Source: Streptomyces shenzhenensis (GTDB taxonomy: Bacteria; Actinomycetota; Actinomycetes; Streptomycetales; Streptomycetaceae). Taken from it: 64,000 bases of DNA. Positions 16,334 through 23,802 of this stretch are shown one piece after another. Position 1 is the first letter of the stretch; the number at the start of each line of letters is the position of its first letter. The translations under genes were made by a program, and so were the position numbers. The stretch covers positions 103,464-167,463 of the forward strand of contig NZ_PENI01000021.1 in assembly GCF_003688995.1 (NCBI RefSeq). The letters run 5' to 3'. The notes below the pieces were generated by a model, which saw nothing but the letters and a program-made list of their open reading frames with translations, ran no database searches and was not told the origin of the DNA.

Positions 16334-17397
16334 GCCCGTGCCCCCTCGATCATCCGCTCGGTACCCTGCGGGTCGGACGGCTGCGCGGCCGGCGGATACA
16401 GCGGTGTCCGGGCGTGCCGCAGCAGGTCGTGGCTGGTGTGCCACAGCACGTCGACGGGGACGCCGTGTTCGGCCAGCCACGCGTCGTCGTAGGACTCGTA
16501 CAGGTAGTTGGCGCCTGTGTCGGGGGCGATGGCGAGGACAGGGCGGCCCGGGTGGGCAGTCGCGTAGGCGAGAGCGGCGAAGACCGCGGCTCCGCCCGAT
16601 TCGCCGAGCAGCAGGCCCTCTTCCCTCGCCAGGACCCGGCACGTCGACAGCGCCTCGGTGTCGGCGACCCGGTGCAGGGAGTCGATCAGGTCGGTACGCA
16701 GGTTGCCCGGCCGCCAGCTCAGGCCGATCCCGCGCATCATGTACGGCGCGAAGGGGTGGCCGAACGTCGCCGACCCGACGGCGTCGACCGCGCGCACGTG
16801 CAGGGACGGGAAGTGCTCTCTGAGGGCGCTGCTGAGACCGCTGAGGTGTCCGCCGGTCGAGACCGTGCCGACCAGGGCGGCCAGGTCGTCGAAGTCCTTG
16901 GCGATCTCGGGGGCGGTGTGCAGCGCGTGCGCCTGGGGGTTGTCCGGGTTGTTGTACTGGTCGAGGCTGCGCGCTTCGGGGTTCTGGGCCAGCAACTCCT
17001 CGACACGGCGGATCCGGGCGACCTGGTAGCTGCCGTTGCCGTCGGGGCGGTCGACCATGTCCAGCTCCGCGCCGAAGCTGGTGGCGTAGGAGAGTACGGA
17101 CTGCGGTGTCTTCGGGTCGACGACCAGGATCACCCGGTAGCCCTTGACCGCGCCGATCAGCGCCAGGGACTTGCCGAGGTTCCCGGATGTGGACTCGACG
17201 AGAGTGCTGCCCGGGGTGAGGCGTCCGTGCCGTTCGGCCTCCTCCACCATGTGTAAGGCGGCCCGGTCCTTGATGCTTCCTGAGGGGTTCGTGCCTTCCA
17301 GCTTGACGCATATCCGGTCCTGTGGTTCGGGCAGGAGCTTGCGCAAGCGGACGATCGGGGTGTCGCCGAGGGTCTCGAGCACGTTCTCGTAGATCAC
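16330..17397 (-). CDS. SbnA-like PLP-dependent beta-substituting synthase
   Basis: A 355-aa fold-type II PLP enzyme. NPSGSIKDRAA holds the Schiff-base Lys (K43), ESTSGNLGKSLALIG the substrate loop, and VSTGGHLSG the PLP-phosphate loop. Details such as VVDPKTPQS, VDRPDGNGSYQVARI and VDAVGSATFG follow SbnA, which joins O-phosphoserine and glutamate on the way to 2,3-diaminopropionate, more closely than cysteine synthase (VSTGG replaces the GTGGT loop). No SbnB partner is present. The GTG start at 17397 has a GGAGG site. It is the first gene of the 4-bp-overlap chain. A nucleophile other than glutamate is possible. Confidence 0.82.
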   Translation of the reverse strand: MIYENVLETLGDTPIVRLRKLLPEPQDRICVKLEGTNPSGSIKDRAALHMVEEAERHGRLTPGSTLVESTSGNLGKSLALIGAVKGYRVILVVDPKTPQSVLSYATSFGAELDMVDRPDGNGSYQVARIRRVEELLAQNPEARSLDQYNNPDNPQAHALHTAPEIAKDFDDLAALVGTVSTGGHLSGLSSALREHFPSLHVRAVDAVGSATFGHPFAPYMMRGIGLSWRPGNLRTDLIDSLHRVADTEALSTCRVLAREEGLLLGESGGAAVFAALAYATAHPGRPVLAIAPDTGANYLYESYDDAWLAEHGVPVDVLWHTSHDLLRHARTPLYPPAAQPSDPQGTERMIEGARA

Positions 17398-17444
17398 GTT
17401 GCCTCCTGGATCGGGTCGTTCCGGTGGCGGTGTGCGGTCACGCT

Positions 17445-18638
17445 TCAGGGCAGGACGATCAAGTCCCGTGGCAGGGTGGTGAGCAGCCGGTTGCCGTCGC
17501 TGCCGACGACGAACGGGTCCTCGACGTGCACGCAGCCGAAGCCGAACTCGTAGTACGGCGTCTCGATGTTCACGACCGTCCCGGGCTCCAGTTCGCCGGT
17601 GCTGCCGGGGCGGATCAGGACCGGGTCGTAGACCTCGACGCCGATGCCATGGCCGACGTGGTTGCGGCGGTAGTGCGGGATGCCGGCGGCACGGACGCTG
17701 TCCACGGTGAGGTCGAACAGCTGGTGTCCGCTCATCCCGGGGCGTGCGGCGTCCAGGGCCTGCTGCTCCCCCGCGAGCACGGCGTCGTAGAGCCGCGCCA
17801 GTCGCGTGTCCGGCTCGCCGAGGGTGCACACGCGGGCGATGTCGCACCAGTAGCCGCCGACCACCGCGCCCACGTCGAACCAGATCGCCTGCCCCCGCTG
17901 CAGCGGTGTCCCGGTCGGGCGGCGCTGGCCCGCAACAGCATTCGCGCCGATGCGGATGAGGGTGAACTTCGGCACGCCGCCCTGCGCCGCCACCGACCGG
18001 TTGAACTCCCGCACCAGCTCACGCTCGGTGACGCCCTGTTCCGTGATCGCGACCGTGGCGCGGATGGCGTTCTCCGCCACTGCCGCGGCAGCAGCAATGC
18101 GTTCGAGTTCCTGAGGGGTCTTCACCTGCCGCACCCAGCGCAGGTGTTGGGCTGCCGGGACAATCTGCCAGCCGGACAGCTCCTTCGCCAAGGCTTCCAA
18201 GAAGTCGGCCGGTACGCCCTCCTCGTCGACGCCGACCCGTCCACCGCCCGGGCACGTACTGCGGATCGCGTGGGCGAGTGCGGACAGCGCCGTGTCGAAG
18301 CGGGTGTCCCAGCTGACCTCGCGCAGCAGTTCGTCCTGCGGGCCCAGGGCGGCTTCCTCCGGCACCTCGCGGAAGAACGGCCCGTAGGCGACGGCCTCGC
18401 GAATCGGCTCGTCGGCGTCGAGGAACTGGTCCACCTCGCAGCGCCCGCACACGAACACGGCGCCGGCTCGGGTGTCCTGGGACAGCACGGCGAAGGCGCG
18501 TCCCGAGTGCGGGAACATGCCCAGGTGCACGCTGTCGATGCCGGTGAGGTACGTCAGGTTCTCGGCTGTGGTGCTCACGACGGCGTCGAGTCGCTCCTCG
18601 GCCATCCGCTGGTGCAGGCGCTCGTGGTTGACGCGCAC
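17445..18638 (-). CDS. M24-family metallohydrolase (Xaa-Pro peptidase/creatinase-like)
   Basis: A 397-aa pita-bread protein. Residues ~1-150 are the creatinase N-terminal domain; the catalytic half has all five metal ligands of the M24 family: Asp in IWFDVG, Asp in CDIARV, His in HVGHGIG, Glu in IETPYYE and Glu in HVEDPF. M24 members include Xaa-Pro aminopeptidases, creatinase and non-peptidase hydrolases. The GTG at 18638 has GGGGAGGG upstream. It stands 47 bp before the SbnA-like gene in the same direction and after the MFS gene, so it likely acts on a pathway product or a peptide-linked precursor. Confidence 0.82.
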   Translation of the reverse strand: MRVNHERLHQRMAEERLDAVVSTTAENLTYLTGIDSVHLGMFPHSGRAFAVLSQDTRAGAVFVCGRCEVDQFLDADEPIREAVAYGPFFREVPEEAALGPQDELLREVSWDTRFDTALSALAHAIRSTCPGGGRVGVDEEGVPADFLEALAKELSGWQIVPAAQHLRWVRQVKTPQELERIAAAAAVAENAIRATVAITEQGVTERELVREFNRSVAAQGGVPKFTLIRIGANAVAGQRRPTGTPLQRGQAIWFDVGAVVGGYWCDIARVCTLGEPDTRLARLYDAVLAGEQQALDAARPGMSGHQLFDLTVDSVRAAGIPHYRRNHVGHGIGVEVYDPVLIRPGSTGELEPGTVVNIETPYYEFGFGCVHVEDPFVVGSDGNRLLTTLPRDLIVLP

Positions 18639-18705
18639 GTATCCCTCCCCTTTCTCGTGTTCGGATCATGTACGCGGGTTGTCCCCGGCGATGGGCACCG
18701 GTGGC

Positions 18706-19932
18706 TCACTCGGTGACGGAAGTGCCCTCGGCACGCGCCGCCTCGCTACATCGGCTTCGGCTGGAGGTGGAGCCTGGCAGGCAGAGCAGCGGGATCACCC
18801 ACAGGGCCGCGACCGCGACGATGGCGACGCCTGTCCGCCCGCCGGCCACCGCGGCCCCGACGAGCGGGGTGCCGACCACGATGACCAGGTTGGCGTGCGC
18901 GTTGATCAGTCCGATCGCTCCCGCAGGACGGTCGGGGCGTCGCTGCTGGGCGGAGGTGAAGACGCCCGCGAACGGCAGCCCTGACGCGATGCCCAGCGTG
19001 ATGCAGAGGAGCGGGGCGAGGGCGACGGGACCCGCGTGCGCCAGGGCGAGCACGCACAGGCCGCCCACCAGCAGCGAGCCGGCGGTCCACGGCCGCACGC
19101 GCTCCGGCCACGCGCGAGCCAGGATTCCGCCCAGCGGGCGGCTCACGATCGTCGTCAGCAGGATCAGGGAAGCAGTGCCGGTCGCGAAGGCACTCGACAT
19201 CCCCCACGTCCTGTGGAGGACCAGCGCCGCCCAGTTGCTCAGCACCACCGAGGCCCCGAAAGTGACGGCGTGCACCGCCGCGAGCCGGTACAACTCCGTA
19301 TCCCGCAGCACGGACCGCCGAGGCCCTGGGACAACTCGCTGTACGCGCTTCCCGGCCGGCTCACGAGAGGCGGTGTCGGCGAGCAGTGCCGCGACGGCCA
19401 GGACCGCAAGCGCCGCGGACGTCACCCAGGTCGAACGCCACCCCAGTGTGTGCGCGCCGAGCGGAACGCCCAGCAGCGCGGCTCCGCCGGCAGCCGCGGC
19501 AGCGCCGCCGAACACTCCCTGTCCCGTTGCGCCACTGCCGCTGCTGCGGGCGACCTCGGCTCCGGAGACATAGCACAGCGCGGCACCGATACCGGCGATC
19601 GCACGGCACGCAGCGGCCAGCGCCCCCAGCGGGGCGGCGCTCGCGACGGCGTACGCGAGCGCGACGGTCGCCAGCCCCCACAACCCGGTCCTGCGCATGC
19701 CGAGCCGGTCGACCACCAGGCCGGCCGGCACCTGGGCCGCCGCATACGTGAGGCTGAACGCCGAGGTGAGGAAGCCGACTTCGGGCAAGCTCAGGCCGTA
19801 CGCCTCGGCGATCGCAGGCGCTTCCGCTCCGGCGGCCGTCAACGACCACCCGGCGGTTCCCCCGAGGAGGCATGCCGCGAGCAGTCCGCGAGCACTCGTG
19901 GTGGGAAAGCCCTCGCGCAGCAATTCGGACAT
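18706..19932 (-). CDS. MFS transporter, first gene of the pyrimidine-linked operon
   Basis: A 408-aa, ~12-helix transporter with the motif-A-like VDRLGMRRTGLWG after helix 2 and LLTTIVSRPLGGILARAW in the second half. The Met at 19932 abuts GGAGGA with no spacing; the in-frame TTG three codons later (19923) would have better spacing and could be the true start. It is divergent from the TetR gene, with the perfect palindrome between them, so it and the genes behind it are probably de-repressed by a ligand. Export of the pathway product or import of the substrate are both possible. Confidence 0.82.
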   Translation of the reverse strand: MSELLREGFPTTSARGLLAACLLGGTAGWSLTAAGAEAPAIAEAYGLSLPEVGFLTSAFSLTYAAAQVPAGLVVDRLGMRRTGLWGLATVALAYAVASAAPLGALAAACRAIAGIGAALCYVSGAEVARSSGSGATGQGVFGGAAAAAGGAALLGVPLGAHTLGWRSTWVTSAALAVLAVAALLADTASREPAGKRVQRVVPGPRRSVLRDTELYRLAAVHAVTFGASVVLSNWAALVLHRTWGMSSAFATGTASLILLTTIVSRPLGGILARAWPERVRPWTAGSLLVGGLCVLALAHAGPVALAPLLCITLGIASGLPFAGVFTSAQQRRPDRPAGAIGLINAHANLVIVVGTPLVGAAVAGGRTGVAIVAVAALWVIPLLCLPGSTSSRSRCSEAARAEGTSVTE

Positions 19933-20060
19933 TCCTCCATGCCTGTTCCCGTATCGGATACCGGGGGAGCCATACGGACCACACCGCCTCAAGCGCACGC
20001 CCAAGCAGCTGACCTGTACGAGTCTCCGAGCGACTCCCTTGGCGGCCCCAGCAGTCGTAG

Positions 20061-20082
20061 TGCGACGCGACGTCGCGTCGCA
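20061..20082. promoter_or_regulatory. Perfect 22-bp palindrome, probable TetR operator
   Basis: The half-site TGCGACGCGAC is followed directly by its exact reverse complement. It sits between the TetR gene start (20108) and the start of the divergent MFS-led operon (19932), the usual position of a TetR operator acting on both promoters. Confidence 0.72.
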
Positions 20083-20107
20083 AATGCTGCCATGCATAAT
20101 GGCCGCC

Positions 20108-20731
20108 ATGCCAGAGCGCGCGGGGATTCAGATGCACGAAAAGTCGCCAAAGGCGGACACGGGCCCGCGGCGCAGGGAGTCCATCCTGGCCGCGACCCTG
20201 GAACAGCTCGGCGAGCGCGGCTACCGAGACCTGACGATGGAGGGCGTCGCGGCGCGCGCAGGCGTCCACAAGGCCACGCTGTACCGCTGGTGGGCGTCCA
20301 AAGGGCACCTGGTCGGCTGGGCGCTCGGGGCCTCTTTGTCCACCGGGCCCATCCCCGACACCGGCGACACCCGGGAGGACCTGGTGAGCTGGCTCAACGT
20401 CACGATCGCCAACTACACCTCCACCGCGGCGGGCAGCGCGCTTCCCGGCCTGCTCAACGACCTGGCGCGCGAACCCGGAACCCTGGAGGCGTTCCGAGCG
20501 GTCTTCCTCCACGAGCGCAGAGCCAACTGCACGCGAGTCATTCACCGCGGCATCGCGCGAGGCGACATCCCCGCGGATGTCGACATCGAACTCTTCATGG
20601 ACGTGCTCGCCGGCCCTGTCTTCTACCGGCAGCTGGTGACGGGAAGCCCTCCTCCCCGCAACCTGGCGGAGCAGATAGTCGACCTCCTGCTGTCCGGCCG
20701 GATCCCGCGCACAGACTCCACGTCCGACTAG
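20108..20731 (+). CDS. TetR-family repressor
   Basis: A 207-aa regulator. The N-terminal helix-turn-helix (RRESILAATLEQLGERGYRDL, MEGVAARAGVHKATLYRWW, ~18-62) is characteristic; the rest is a helical ligand-binding domain with a TetR_C-like VFLHERRANCTRVIHRG. Starts at 20108 and 20132 are both in frame and neither has a strong ribosome site. It is divergent from the MFS-led operon with the 22-bp palindrome between them, so it most likely represses itself and that operon. Confidence 0.86.
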   Translation: MPERAGIQMHEKSPKADTGPRRRESILAATLEQLGERGYRDLTMEGVAARAGVHKATLYRWWASKGHLVGWALGASLSTGPIPDTGDTREDLVSWLNVTIANYTSTAAGSALPGLLNDLAREPGTLEAFRAVFLHERRANCTRVIHRGIARGDIPADVDIELFMDVLAGPVFYRQLVTGSPPPRNLAEQIVDLLLSGRIPRTDSTSD

Positions 20732-20769
20732 CGACCGGTGTGATCCACCCGTGAGATCCGCTCGCTGCT

Positions 20770-21057
20770 TCAGCGCATGTGGGAACCGCCGTTGATGTCG
20801 AAGGTGGCGCCCGTGACGTAGCCGCCCTCTTCACTGACGAGGTAGGCCACGAGGCCGGCGACCTCCGTCGGCCGGCCCAGGCGCCCTACGGGGATGCTCC
20901 GGGCCGCGTCCGACACCGCCGCCGCACCCAGGTCATCCACCGCGGGCGTATGGACGGCGGCCGGTGCGACGGCGTCGACGGTCACGCCTCGGGCCGCCAG
21001 CTCTCCGGCGAACACCTTGGTGAGCACCACGACGCCCGCCTTGGCGGACGAGGAGGG
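20770..21057 (-). pseudogene. Short-chain dehydrogenase fragment (C-terminal third)
   Basis: About 95 residues match the C-terminal part of FabG-like reductases: SSSAKAGVVVLTKVFAGELA, then VTVDAVAPAAVHTP and VTGATFDINGG at the end. The whole Rossmann half with the cofactor motif is missing, and the position of the catalytic Tyr in the YxxxK motif is Ser. Sequence upstream of 21057 is unrelated. It is a gene relic between the TetR gene and folD. Confidence 0.75.
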
Positions 21058-21243
21058 GCAGTCCGTTCGCGTCGGAGTCTCAGCCGGCAACCGTTCCAAG
21101 CGTGACGAGACGCGACGTCCAGCTCAGCGACCACGTGTCGGCCTCGGCATCCCCGCACTCCGCCGTCCGAAAGAGTCGAAATGACCTTCACCAGGCCGAT
21201 GTCTCACTGGGTGCTTGCCACGGAATTGTCGGCGGCGCCGAGA

Positions 21244-22110
21244 TCAGTGGTGCTGGATTCCGAGCTGGTTCGCGGCGGCGTTCACGGTCTGTGCGAGCAG
21301 GACGGCGATGGTCATCGGCCCGACGCCGCCGGGCACCGGAGTGATCAGACGGGCGCGGGTGCGGGCGGTGTCAAAGTCCACGTCGCCGACGTTGCCCGGG
21401 TTGTATCCGGCATCGATCACCACCGCGCCGGGCTTGATGTCCTCACCTCGGATCAGTCGGGGTCGTCCCGCGGCCGCTACCACGACGTCCGCTTCCTGGA
21501 CGATCCTCGACAAGTCCGCCGTTCGCGAGTGGCAGTACGTCACCGTTGCGTCCTTGGCGAGCAGGAGCATCCCCACCGGTTTGCCGAGGATCGCGCTGCG
21601 GCCCACCACGACGGCCTGCTTGCCGGTGAGGTCGACGTCGTATGCCTCCAGCAGGCGCATGATCCCGCCCGGCGTGCAGGACACGAAGCCCGGCAGGCCA
21701 AAGCTCATCGTGGCGAAGGAACGCATCGTGACCCCGTCGACATCCTTCTCCGGGGCGATGGCCTCGAACGCCGCGCGCTCGTCGATGTGCGGGCCGCAAG
21801 GATGCTGGAGCAGGACGCCGTGTACCTCCGGGTCGCCGGACAGGCCGGCAAGAATGTCGATCAGCTCAGCGGTCGTGGTGGCGGCAGGCAGACCGATGTG
21901 CCGAGACTGGATACCTGCCTTCGCGCACCGCGCACGCTTCATACGGACATACGTAACCGACGCGGGATCCTCTCCCACCAGCACCGTCGCCAGACAGGGT
22001 GCAGCGCCCGTGCGCTGTGAAATCTCCGCGGCCTTGGCAGCAGCCTCTTCGACGATGCATGTGGCAAGGCCGGTGCCGTCCATGAGCTGGGCCGTCTGAG
22101 TCGCGGACAC
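21244..22110 (-). CDS. folD: Methylenetetrahydrofolate dehydrogenase/cyclohydrolase
   Basis: A 288-aa bifunctional enzyme that oxidises 5,10-methylene-THF to methenyl-THF and hydrolyses it to 10-formyl-THF. YVRMKRARCAKAGI supplies the catalytic Lys and neighbours; HPCGPHIDERAAFEAIAPEKDVDG, VVVGRSAILGKPVGMLLL (NADP site) and the signature PGGVGPMTIAVLL are intact. The start is GTG at 22110 with TGGAGG upstream. It stands alone between two decayed genes. Streptomycetes keep a housekeeping folD elsewhere, so this may be a second copy serving a methylation-heavy or formyl-demanding pathway; that is inferred. Confidence 0.92.
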   Translation of the reverse strand: MSATQTAQLMDGTGLATCIVEEAAAKAAEISQRTGAAPCLATVLVGEDPASVTYVRMKRARCAKAGIQSRHIGLPAATTTAELIDILAGLSGDPEVHGVLLQHPCGPHIDERAAFEAIAPEKDVDGVTMRSFATMSFGLPGFVSCTPGGIMRLLEAYDVDLTGKQAVVVGRSAILGKPVGMLLLAKDATVTYCHSRTADLSRIVQEADVVVAAAGRPRLIRGEDIKPGAVVIDAGYNPGNVGDVDFDTARTRARLITPVPGGVGPMTIAVLLAQTVNAAANQLGIQHH

Positions 22111-22199
22111 GATTGTCCTCCAGGCGTTTCTGACTACTCGCCCAGGCGCGCGGCAACGACGTCCCGTCAGACCGCTCCCCGGTGGTACTCCACCTCAGC

Positions 22200-22490
22200 G
22201 CCAGTCACAGCCCAGACCGCACTGAAGTCGACGCAGAGAGCGGCCGCAGCAGACGGTACATGACCAACGGCAAGCGCATCGAACGGGACATGGCCGGCGC
22301 GCCCCGCCGCCGAGGGCCGACGCTGACCCGTCCGGCCGAGAGAGCCATGCCCGCGGCGGATTCGCCCGGGCGGGACTTCACCACTCCGGCGCCCGGGACG
22401 AGGCACGTCGGCGACATCACCTCCATCGCCACCGACGAGGGCGGGCTCCACCCGGCGACCCGCGAGTCCGTCGGCCACTCCCAGGATCCT
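22200..22490 (+). pseudogene. Relic of an IS3-family transposase (OrfB)
   Basis: The gap 22111-22518 holds no intact gene. One plus-strand frame contains NGKRIERDMAG, then LTRPAERAMPAADSPGRDFT and TPAPGTRHVGDITSIATDEG. This order matches the start of the IS3 OrfB integrase core, normally NxKRVxRLM, then GRDFTAPAPxxxWVGDITYIPTDEGWLYLA. The first catalytic Asp (in GDIT) is present, but the frame runs into unrelated sequence after SVGHSQDP and the rest of the DDE core and the terminal repeats are missing. Confidence 0.6.
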
Positions 22491-22518
22491 TTGGGAGCAC
22501 CCGGCCTCGGACGACGCG

Positions 22519-23481
22519 TCAGGCCCCCGGCCAGAAGACCGGCACCGACAGGCGCCGCCGCACCGGCGCGGCCGGCGCTCCCTTCGACTCGAGGGCGTCG
22601 GCGAGCGCCGCCATGGCCGCCGTGCCGAGCCCTTCACCGTCGACGTCGATCGCGGGGATCGTGCCGCCGCCGAGCGCCTCGGCGACCATCCGCTCCGTAC
22701 TCACGATGACGTCGCCCGGCGAGGCGATGCCCCGGGCGTGCAGCCCGAAGACGAGGCCGAGCCCGATCGAGGTGGCGTAGGGCACCACCGCCGTCGCACC
22801 GCAGGCCAGGACCGCTTCGACGCTCGACACACCCGCGGCGAACGTCGAGGGGGCCGGGCCGAGCACGGTGAGCCCGGCCCGGCCCTGGGCCGCCTCCGTC
22901 ACCGCCCGAGTGCGCTGACGGTCCTGCCAGGAGCCCTCGGGGCCGCCGATGTAGGCCACCGAGCGATGCCCGTCGGCGATGAAGCGGCGCATGAGCGTGC
23001 CGAAGGCGGTCGCGGTGTCCGCGACGATCGAGCTCATCCCGGCGAGCTCACGATCGACGAGCACGGTCGGCCGCAGGGCCCCGGCAGCCTGCAACAGCTC
23101 GTCGGCACCGCGCGGCGCCACGACGATGACGCCGTCGACCTGGCGGGTCAGTCGCTCGAAGGCACGTAGCTGCGCCGGTTCCTCCATCGGGTTGACGGAG
23201 ACGGTCAGTTGCAGATCCGCCAGGTCCGCGCGGGCCTGGGCACCGGAGATGATCGGGGTGAAGAAGGTGTTGTCGAGGGTCGGTACGACGAGCGCGACGA
23301 TGCCGGTCCGCCCGCGGGCCAGTTGACTGGCGACGCGACTGGGCACAAAGCCGAGTTGCTCGGCGGCCGCCCGCACCCGGGCCGCCGTTTCCGGTGCGAC
23401 GAGGTCCGGGCGGCTCAGCGCTCGTGACGCCGTCGACTTCGAGACGGTGGCGAGCGCGGCGACGTCGGCCAGTGTGGACAC
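22519..23481 (-). CDS. LacI-family transcriptional regulator
   Basis: A 320-aa regulator. The N-terminus TLADVAALATVSKSTASRAL (2-21) is a LacI helix-turn-helix, followed by the hinge (PSRVASQLARGRTG) and a periplasmic-binding-protein-like effector domain (IVALVVPTLDNTFF, VDGVIVVAPRG, HRSVAYIGGPEGSWQDRQR). The start is a GTG at 23481. It is divergent from the importer/deaminase operon, and the shared 320-bp region carries LacI-type operators, so it very likely controls that operon and itself. Confidence 0.9.
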   Translation of the reverse strand: MSTLADVAALATVSKSTASRALSRPDLVAPETAARVRAAAEQLGFVPSRVASQLARGRTGIVALVVPTLDNTFFTPIISGAQARADLADLQLTVSVNPMEEPAQLRAFERLTRQVDGVIVVAPRGADELLQAAGALRPTVLVDRELAGMSSIVADTATAFGTLMRRFIADGHRSVAYIGGPEGSWQDRQRTRAVTEAAQGRAGLTVLGPAPSTFAAGVSSVEAVLACGATAVVPYATSIGLGLVFGLHARGIASPGDVIVSTERMVAEALGGGTIPAIDVDGEGLGTAAMAALADALESKGAPAAPVRRRLSVPVFWPGA

Positions 23482-23575
23482 GGCTGTCCCTTCTCGGAGA
23501 GTCCCGGACGGGGATCGCCCGGCGGGACTGACGGGTGAACGGTCGGACGCCCATTTCCCTTTCCCACGGCGACCC

Positions 23576-23586
23576 GAACCGGTTGC
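23576..23586. promoter_or_regulatory. Weak LacI-type operator near the regulator gene
   Basis: GAACCGGTTGC repeats the core AACCGGTT of the strong operators at 23657-23746 but lacks the symmetric flank. Lying about 95 bp upstream of the regulator's GTG, it may mediate autoregulation. Confidence 0.45.
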
Positions 23587-23656
23587 GGTGCGGCGACACC
23601 CAGGTTTACAGGATGTTTACAACGCGGGGTCGACCGCCCCCTGACATCAGGTTATG

Positions 23657-23690
23657 GTTCTGCAACCGGTTGCGCAACCGGTTGCAGAAC
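23657..23690. promoter_or_regulatory. 34-bp perfect palindrome, LacI operator copy 1
   Basis: The half GTTCTGCAACCGGTTGC is followed by its exact reverse complement. It contains two adjacent GCAACCGGTTGC sites, each a LacI-type operator with the central CG typical of this family. Confidence 0.8.
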
Positions 23691-23712
23691 CGCCCCCTGA
23701 CATCAGGTTATG

Positions 23713-23746
23713 GTTCTGCAACCGGTTGCGCAACCGGTTGCAGAAC
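23713..23746. promoter_or_regulatory. 34-bp perfect palindrome, LacI operator copy 2
   Basis: Identical to the copy at 23657-23690, again with two abutting GCAACCGGTTGC sites. It ends 56 bp before the first permease gene. Confidence 0.8.
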
Positions 23747-23802
23747 GTTTTACTCCTGTCCCTCACAAACCCTTGCCAGAAGCCTTCAGAACGGAGGAAC
23801 CG

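Larger units (their letters stand above)
23634..23746 (+). repeat. Exact tandem duplication of a 56-bp unit containing operator and -10-like element
   Basis: Copy 1 starts at 23634 and copy 2 at 23690, with no mismatches seen. Each unit runs from CCGCCCCCTGACATCAGG through a TATGGT hexamer (23653-23658 and 23709-23714) into the palindromic operator. The duplication therefore doubles both a candidate -10 element and the repressor site between the divergent LacI gene and the importer operon. Confidence 0.9.

Noticed and set aside
11452..20731. Housekeeping UMP biosynthesis cluster
   Set aside because: carA, carB, pyrB, pyrC and pyrF are missing and the pyr genes are interleaved with flavin, PLP and hydrolase genes in one coupled transcript.
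23634..23746. Repeat pair considered as a CRISPR remnant
   Set aside because: Only two abutting 56-bp units with no spacers and a clear operator content; no cas genes nearby.
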